Source of the DNA: PGYR01 sp046290495 | Lineage (GTDB): Bacteria > Bacteroidota > Ignavibacteria > Kapaibacteriales > UBA2268 | Direction: 5' to 3' | NCBI GenBank assembly: GCA_046290495.1 | Contig: JBKAGT010000006.1 | Location: 124,001 to 188,000 of the forward strand | Length of the DNA: 64,000 bases | Shown here: positions 59,294 to 64,000 of the stretch, piece after piece | Numbering within the stretch: position 1 is the first letter of the stretch | Layout of the letters: each line of letters opens with the position of its first letter | Notes under the pieces: generated by a model | What the model saw: only the letters and a program-made list of their open reading frames with translations | Told to the model about the DNA's origin: nothing | Databases searched by the model: none | Made by a program: the position numbers and the translations under genes

Positions 59294-59914
59294 TTATTTA
59301 TCAGTTTCTCTTGTACGGAAAATAATATCCCAAAGGGGGCTACTAACTCCATAACCCTCATGTGGCTTAACATAGTGATGCTTCATGTGGTGTAGTTTCA
59401 CTTTTTTGAATAAGTCACTTTTGAATGAGAAATGGTGCATAGCATAGTGACCTATATCATAAATTAAATAACCTATGAGAAATGCTGCAAAAAATGGATA
59501 AAGTGCTGGTATAGGTATAATGCTATAAAAAATCAGAAAAAAAGCTGTAGCTAGTGGTAAACTGAGACTAGGGGGCAATACTAACCTTTTTGCATCTTGT
59601 GGGTAGTCGTGATGAACTCCATGCATTATCCAATGCAACTTTTGTCCGATTTTACTTTTTGGTTCGTAATGAAATACAAACCTGTGCATAGCATATTCTA
59701 CAAATGTCCAAACAAATATACCTAATCCAATTAATAGAAGTGACAACCAAATGTTAACTGATGAGGAAACAGTTAGATAAAACAAATAAGCAATGACTGG
59801 TGCAAATATCCAAATTGGTACAGACCAGTGTGTCTTGGACATCATTTCCATAAAGTCCGTTTTGAACATTCTTACAGATTCGTTTTTGTTAGATATGAAG
59901 TGCTTTTCAGCCAT
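59294..59914 (-). CDS. fatty acid hydroxylase (2-hydroxylase-like) membrane protein
   Basis: A 206-residue membrane di-iron enzyme of the fatty acid hydroxylase superfamily. Histidine clusters are EYAMHRFVFHYE, LHWIMHGVHHDYPQDAKR, YDIGHYAMHHFSF and LKKVKLHHMKHHYVKPHEGYGVSSPLWDIIF (here written with the family spacing; the gene reads KKVKLHHMKHHY). These match the FA2H/Scs7 group, which makes 2-hydroxy fatty acids, known in Bacteroidota sphingolipids and lipid A. Membrane helices lie at ~30-75 and ~125-165. It converges on SbtA; a small membrane gene lies upstream. Confidence 0.9.
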   Translation of the reverse strand: MAEKHFISNKNESVRMFKTDFMEMMSKTHWSVPIWIFAPVIAYLFYLTVSSSVNIWLSLLLIGLGIFVWTFVEYAMHRFVFHYEPKSKIGQKLHWIMHGVHHDYPQDAKRLVLPPSLSLPLATAFFLIFYSIIPIPALYPFFAAFLIGYLIYDIGHYAMHHFSFKSDLFKKVKLHHMKHHYVKPHEGYGVSSPLWDIIFRTRETDK

Positions 59915-60020
59915 GTAATCTTAGTTGTTTGAGTATAATTCTGATTAATACGAATACAAATAACAGAATATTTTATATTATATTTATTAATATTTTATTT
60001 CACAATATAATAAATTATAA

Positions 60021-60335
60021 CTACTTTCCTGCTGTGAATAATACAACAGAAATAGCGAATCCAACAACTGTACCAACTGGTATGGCTATAAATAGACTTC
60101 CAAGCTCTTCAATTTTCTTAGTTAAAACTCGATGAATTAGATAAATAGTCCCAAATATGAAAGTGAAATAAACACTAAGAGCAATCCAATTACCAATATT
60201 ATTAATCCATGAAAAATTATAATATCCTTCGTCTATAAAGCCAAATAACATTGTGAGTAGGAAAGTATAAATTAAAAAGACTTTTGTACTTAGCTCTAAT
60301 CCATCCGACTTGTTTGATTGTATTGCAGCTTCCAT
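60021..60335 (-). CDS. small three-helix membrane protein
   Basis: A 104-residue membrane protein: a polar N-terminus (EAAIQSNKSDGLELS), helices at ~18-36 (VFLIYTFLLTMLFGFI), ~47-68 (IGNWIALSVYFTFIFGTIYLI) and ~80-100 (FIAIPVGTVVGFAISVVLF), and a basic loop (HRVLTKKIEE). No family recognised. It stands between the hydroxylase and PAP2 genes on the same strand, with gaps of about 106 and 69 bases. Confidence 0.68.
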   Translation of the reverse strand: MEAAIQSNKSDGLELSTKVFLIYTFLLTMLFGFIDEGYYNFSWINNIGNWIALSVYFTFIFGTIYLIHRVLTKKIEELGSLFIAIPVGTVVGFAISVVLFTAGK

Positions 60336-60404
60336 AATTCCACCTTATTTTTTGAAAAGTATGAGTAAATAACGCTAATACTTTTAATTTAGTTGCAATT
60401 TTTC

Positions 60405-61250
60405 TTAAAATCTATATTGTAATTGTAGCCCTAGTGGACTAATACCAAAATCTAGACCTGTATCGGAGCTGCTCTCTTTTTTTCCGATACTATGTTCGTA
60501 CGCTTTTATAACAGCTAATGCGCTTAGGGCACCTATAGATGCACTAATAAATGTGTCTGATGCCCAATGAGCAGAGAAATATAGCCTGCTGACAGTATTT
60601 AAGGTGGCTAATCCATATAGTCCTGTATAAGCCCACCAAGTATCAATTCGGTTTGACAATAGAGTTGCCATGGCGAAACTAATGGTTATATGACCAGAGG
60701 GGAATGAGTGATAAAAATAATCTAAAGTGAATGGCCTAAATGTTCCATTGCCCTTCAAATTATAAGGGCGGGATCTACCAATAATAATTCTCGAGGTTAT
60801 AGTAGTGAAGCCAGATAAAATGAGAGTTTCAACTAAAAGTCGACCTGTTGTTCTTATACTCTCATCTTGTGCAATTAGTCCAGTTAGGTATATTCCAACA
60901 GCAAGGCCATCAGCTACTGGTATAGTTCCAAAGTTATCTAATACCTCTAAAAATTTCTCAGTATCGGAATGTTTCACTTTATTATTTTCTATATAATTAT
61001 AGACAGGCATGTCTGCTGGAATCAGTGCAGCCGTGCCAACGATGACACCACCAAGCTTTATTGCTGAATAGGAATCGAAATCAACTAAGTCATTTGCTAT
61101 AAACCCTAGATCATCAAATGCACTTTCGAAGTCGTCTGAAAGAATAGTTATTACATCTTTATCCTCCTCTTGTGAAGAAAACAACAATATGCCTTTGTGT
61201 GAGAAAAGAAGAAATAGTATTGGAATTAATATTTTAAAATTTGTTCTCAT
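60405..61250 (-). CDS. PAP2 family phosphatase
   Basis: A 281-residue membrane phosphatase. The start is the ATG at 61250 (MRTNFKILIPILFLLFSHKG); an in-frame TTG 18 bases upstream is unlikely. The PAP2 motifs are all present: ITSRIIIGRSRPYN (motif 1, with RP), FPSGHITISFAMA (motif 2, PSGH) and SRLYFSAHWASDTFI (motif 3, with the catalytic His and Asp). Members dephosphorylate undecaprenyl or lipid phosphates at the membrane. Several helices follow a ~75-residue N-terminal part. An N-terminal signal-like helix is followed by a polar region, so the catalytic face is periplasmic. Confidence 0.92.
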   Translation of the reverse strand: MRTNFKILIPILFLLFSHKGILLFSSQEEDKDVITILSDDFESAFDDLGFIANDLVDFDSYSAIKLGGVIVGTAALIPADMPVYNYIENNKVKHSDTEKFLEVLDNFGTIPVADGLAVGIYLTGLIAQDESIRTTGRLLVETLILSGFTTITSRIIIGRSRPYNLKGNGTFRPFTLDYFYHSFPSGHITISFAMATLLSNRIDTWWAYTGLYGLATLNTVSRLYFSAHWASDTFISASIGALSALAVIKAYEHSIGKKESSSDTGLDFGISPLGLQLQYRF

Positions 61251-61265
61251 TGATTGCAATATAAA

Positions 61266-61299
61266 CAAAAAAGACCCAATCTTTTGATTAGGTCTTTTA
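61266..61299 (-). terminator. terminator of the di-haem peroxidase gene
   Basis: On the minus strand AAAAGACC and GGTCTTTT, with AATC/GATT extension, form a stem around AAAA, followed by TTTTGTTTAT. It lies 22 bases after the peroxidase stop. Confidence 0.8.
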
Positions 61300-61321
61300 T
61301 AAAAAATTCTTGTAATTTTTT

Positions 61322-62590
61322 CTATTTCTTTAGCGTTGCTCCTGCCAATGGTTTCATTCCAGAAGGCACCTTGTCTGGAATTTCCATTAATTTAGGATCA
61401 AGTAAAGTACCATTGTCTTCTAAAGCTTCCATGAATGCTACAATAGCATCTACTTCTTCATCTGTTAGATTCAATGGATTCTTTAGAACAGGGTGAATCA
61501 AATCATCAGTAACCCTAGGATGTCTTGGTCTAGAACCATTGTTATAAAACTGAACCACTTCTTCTAAAGTTTCGAATACTCCATCGTGCATGTAAGGGCC
61601 AGTTAGAGTTACATTTCTAATTGTTGGTGTTCTGAAAGCAAATCTACCAGAAATCTGTTGAGTAAATTCTTCTCTACCAAAATCTTCGCCAGGTTCTAGC
61701 TTTTTACCTGGGCCAATCTGAGGTACACCAGCAACAACATGTTTATAATCACTAAAGTTAGGACCGTTGTGACAAGTCCCACATTTAGCTTTAGAGAAAA
61801 ATAAGTCTAGTCCTTTTTTCTGTTGGTCAGTCAAAGCATCAGCTTCACCACCTACAAATCTGTCATAAGCTGTATTTCTTGTTACTAATTCTCGTTGGAA
61901 AGCTGCTAGTGCTTTACCAAGCATATCACTTGTTATATCAAACTCTTTTCCTTCCTTGACCTCTTCTGGGAAAGCTTCCTTGAACAATCTTACATATTCT
62001 GGAGTTTTCTCTATATCACGACATAGGAAATAAATAGCATTGTTGGGAGATAATCTGTCACCTTTCATTTCTTCGCGAGAAGTCGGTGGTTTAACAGCTT
62101 GTGCTTCCAATCCTCTTGCTCTTCCATCCCAGAACATTACTCCCATGTGATTTGCTTCACCAGTAGAATCTAAATTGAATGCAGTGTTAAATACTGTAGG
62201 TGAATTCCTAGGAACATCACCTATTGGTAAACCACTAAATACAGATGTTCCGAGTTCTCTGTCTGGACCGATATGCATGGATTCACTAACACCAGCTGGT
62301 AATTTTCTTCCATCAGCAAATCCCAAACCTGGGTGGTGACAAGTACCACATGAAGATCTGTTTTCAGCAGATAATATCGGATCATAAAACAAAAGTCTTC
62401 CTAATTCTACTCTCAGTGGATTATACTGATTGTCCGGTGGGTATGGAATATCAGGTAATGTCTTTAGATTATATTTTTCAATTAACTCATCTCTATCTGG
62501 AATAGGACCAGCTCCATCATCTGAACATGAGTGAAGCAATACCAAACTACTGATAATTGATATCAATAATAATTTGTAAATACTATTCAT
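61322..62590 (-). CDS. di-haem cytochrome c peroxidase family lipoprotein
   Basis: A 422-residue lipoprotein of the MauG/CcpA family. The start is the ATG at 62590 (NSIYKLLLISIISSLVLLHSC, lipidated Cys). Two haem-binding motifs, CGTCHHPGLGFADG and CGTCHNGPNFSDY, bind the electron-transfer and peroxidatic haems. Other landmarks are LGRLLFYDPILSAENRSSCGTC, NSPTVFNTAFN, FWDGRARGLEAQAVKPP and FRTPTIRNVTLTGPYMHDGVFETLEEVVQFYN. Members reduce H2O2 or oxidise proteins in the periplasm. The N-terminal 25 residues after the lipidated Cys (SDDGAGPIPDRDELIEKY) are a tether. Probably transcribed alone. Confidence 0.95.
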   Translation of the reverse strand: MNSIYKLLLISIISSLVLLHSCSDDGAGPIPDRDELIEKYNLKTLPDIPYPPDNQYNPLRVELGRLLFYDPILSAENRSSCGTCHHPGLGFADGRKLPAGVSESMHIGPDRELGTSVFSGLPIGDVPRNSPTVFNTAFNLDSTGEANHMGVMFWDGRARGLEAQAVKPPTSREEMKGDRLSPNNAIYFLCRDIEKTPEYVRLFKEAFPEEVKEGKEFDITSDMLGKALAAFQRELVTRNTAYDRFVGGEADALTDQQKKGLDLFFSKAKCGTCHNGPNFSDYKHVVAGVPQIGPGKKLEPGEDFGREEFTQQISGRFAFRTPTIRNVTLTGPYMHDGVFETLEEVVQFYNNGSRPRHPRVTDDLIHPVLKNPLNLTDEEVDAIVAFMEALEDNGTLLDPKLMEIPDKVPSGMKPLAGATLKK

Positions 62591-62688
62591 ATTATAAAAC
62601 CTTTTATATTTATTTTTCTCTAATTTATACCAATATAACAATATAAACCAATAAATGTAACAATTTTGCGACGTTTTTTTCTTTTTAT

Positions 62689-64000
62689 CTATTGTCCAAA
62701 AAGTTGAATCTTTTTATCTATTATTTCTTTTAGCTTCAGATTGTTAGCGTATTGAGCATAATTAGAAGCCGCTTTCAAATTTACCAATGCAAGATTTTTT
62801 GTCATATTGTGCAATTCGTCATCTTTGCTATTAACAGATTTGGCTAATTTTAATACATCTAGATTGCTGTAATCAAACTTCATAGGTTCTGGTTGCTTGC
62901 TCAATCTTATCAAGAAACCTTCAGGTATTTTTACATAATTTTCACCTACTTCTGGCTCGCTCTGCAATATATCAAAAGTGACGTACACTGGTCTTGTGTC
63001 TATATTTGAGTCGATGTAGCAATTCAGCATATCTATAAAATAAGATTGTATCAATCTTGGGTCATAAGCTTTATCTGACTCGAACTTTTCTAATTGACCA
63101 TCAAATAGTTCCATTTTTGGTTCACATTTCGAGCTTATTTTAGGGTACCATTGCTTCATAGTTTCTAGATACCATGTCCTACGTAGTAGTTCTTTTTCTA
63201 TAAGAGAAATGTCTGTTCTTTCTCCTTCTATTTTATCATTATACCAGCGAGCAGAGACCCAAAAATCCCACTGAGCAGATATAATAATAGCATCTTTTTC
63301 AGCTGATTCGATTATTATTCTTTCATATTCTGAAACTGAATAATCTTCACTCAAATCACTGTCAGAATAGTTGGCATATAGGTTGAATAGTGGGATAAAA
63401 GCAAAAAGATAAAGTAAGTTCTTCTGCTTGTTTATTAATTGCTTGGCACCAATCAACATTATTAAAAACATTGCGATGTATGCAGTAATAAAGTACGAAT
63501 CTATATCATGTATAGAATAGTTAAGTGAGTAGAAAAGGCATAAGAATAAAGTGCTAATAAGTATATAGAATATAGTTCTTGATTGCTTGAAAGCAGTAAA
63601 TAGGCCAAAGAGTAAAAACAACACCCCAATCCAAGTTAGTTGAGCAGGGATTAGTGAAAAGAAAAGCTTGAAATTCTCTTTCCATGCATTGCCATCGCTG
63701 AACATCCACACTTGGTACTGTGCTCCTGTTACGTGATACCAAAACTTATCAAAACTACGGTGAACTGCACCCCAATTGAATTCTGGAGATTGCGATGACC
63801 TAACGGGTAAGTATATATATAGCAGAAATCCCAATAAGGTAACTGCCACAACAAAGCTAAATAATTTCCATCTGTCTTGCTTACTTGTCTTAGTAAATAA
63901 TACAATAAGCCCAGCAGGTATAAGCATAAAAGAAGTTAGGTGGTTAGCAAAGCCCAAACCCAAAGTAAATCCTGCAGCAATAAGCAAACGACCAGAATCT
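62689..64000 (-). CDS. DUF2723 family membrane protein (TMEM260-like), 3' part
   Basis: A 437-codon C-terminal part; the frame is open at base 64000, so the gene's start lies beyond the window. The DUF2723 pattern is clear: LGLGFANHLTSFMLIPAGL, LLYIYLPVRSSQSPEFNWGAV, FDKFWYHVTGAQYQVWMF, followed by membrane helices and a ~250-residue soluble C-terminus (IIIESAEKDAIIISAQWDFW, LKRTWYLE-like LLRRTWYLETMKQWYP). The eukaryotic relative TMEM260 is a protein O-mannosyltransferase; in Bacteroidota the family may be a glycosyltransferase using a lipid-linked sugar. Role is inferred. Confidence 0.88.
   Translation of the reverse strand, partial: DSGRLLIAAGFTLGLGFANHLTSFMLIPAGLIVLFTKTSKQDRWKLFSFVVAVTLLGFLLYIYLPVRSSQSPEFNWGAVHRSFDKFWYHVTGAQYQVWMFSDGNAWKENFKLFFSLIPAQLTWIGVLFLLFGLFTAFKQSRTIFYILISTLFLCLFYSLNYSIHDIDSYFITAYIAMFLIMLIGAKQLINKQKNLLYLFAFIPLFNLYANYSDSDLSEDYSVSEYERIIIESAEKDAIIISAQWDFWVSARWYNDKIEGERTDISLIEKELLRRTWYLETMKQWYPKISSKCEPKMELFDGQLEKFESDKAYDPRLIQSYFIDMLNCYIDSNIDTRPVYVTFDILQSEPEVGENYVKIPEGFLIRLSKQPEPMKFDYSNLDVLKLAKSVNSKDDELHNMTKNLALVNLKAASNYAQYANNLKLKEIIDKKIQLFGQ

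Overview
The window is a densely packed, AT-rich chromosomal segment from a member of the Bacteroidota/FCB group. The evidence is type IX secretion (T9SS) C-terminal sorting domains on four large secreted proteins, a type III glutamine synthetase, and several promoters of the Bacteroidota form (TTTG, about 20 bases, TAnnTTTG). Many proteins begin with MKK-type signal peptides ending in SQ/AQ or with lipoprotein signals. Whether this is a classical Bacteroidota lineage or a sister line (Ignavibacteria/Kapabacteria-like) cannot be settled by eye. I see no phage, insertion sequence, integrase or CRISPR array. No stretch over about 210 bases lacks a gene.

Layout. 1-2905: end of lon, dapD (lysine/diaminopimelate synthesis), a small membrane protein and a solo Memo-family protein. 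3064-10233: a tightly coupled run encoding a 1057-residue TPR protein, an outer-membrane barrel, a membrane-anchored SPOR protein, a TonB-like protein and a 57-residue membrane peptide; together these would reach from inner to outer membrane. 10290-11630: UDP-glucose dehydrogenase. 11687-19142: a T9SS surface protein whose signal peptide is out of frame at a 7-T tract, an OmpA-family porin, and a divergent lipoprotein combining von Willebrand-like, OmpA and SPOR regions. 19153-27306: thyX, a LolA-like protein, a double-lipoyl E2 acyltransferase, a T9SS SGNH-like protein, two solute-binding proteins (cobalamin-type and iron-type), a BI-1 membrane protein and a TPR-like protein. 27334-33484: TraB/GumN lipoprotein, WG-repeat protein, then a divergent GT5 glycosyltransferase coupled to a surface lipoprotein and an outer-membrane protein.

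33533-44915: methyltransferase, glutamine synthetase III, tandem small TonB-C-terminal-like proteins, small unknowns, thrS-gmk, a recently duplicated pair of outer-membrane proteins, a CAT-anticodon tRNA and an FAD oxidoreductase. 44973-54587: a membrane protein with three copies of one winged-helix-like module, a front-end fatty acid desaturase, a DUF971 protein, an S9 peptidase, and two T9SS proteins, one with recurring Cys-Cys pairs. 54593-64000: a possible gene remnant, a CIA30 protein, a LysR regulator divergent from isocitrate dehydrogenase, two small proteins and an SbtA-type bicarbonate transporter (a possible inorganic-carbon module), a fatty acid hydroxylase, a PAP2 phosphatase, a di-haem peroxidase and the end of a DUF2723 membrane protein.

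The most interesting leads are the LysR-icd-SbtA locus, the TPR-barrel-SPOR-TonB operon, the homopolymer frameshift and in-frame palindromic repeat in the T9SS gene at 11687-15039, the VWA-OmpA-SPOR lipoprotein, and the three-module membrane protein at 44973. All function calls come from reading motifs; no database search was run.
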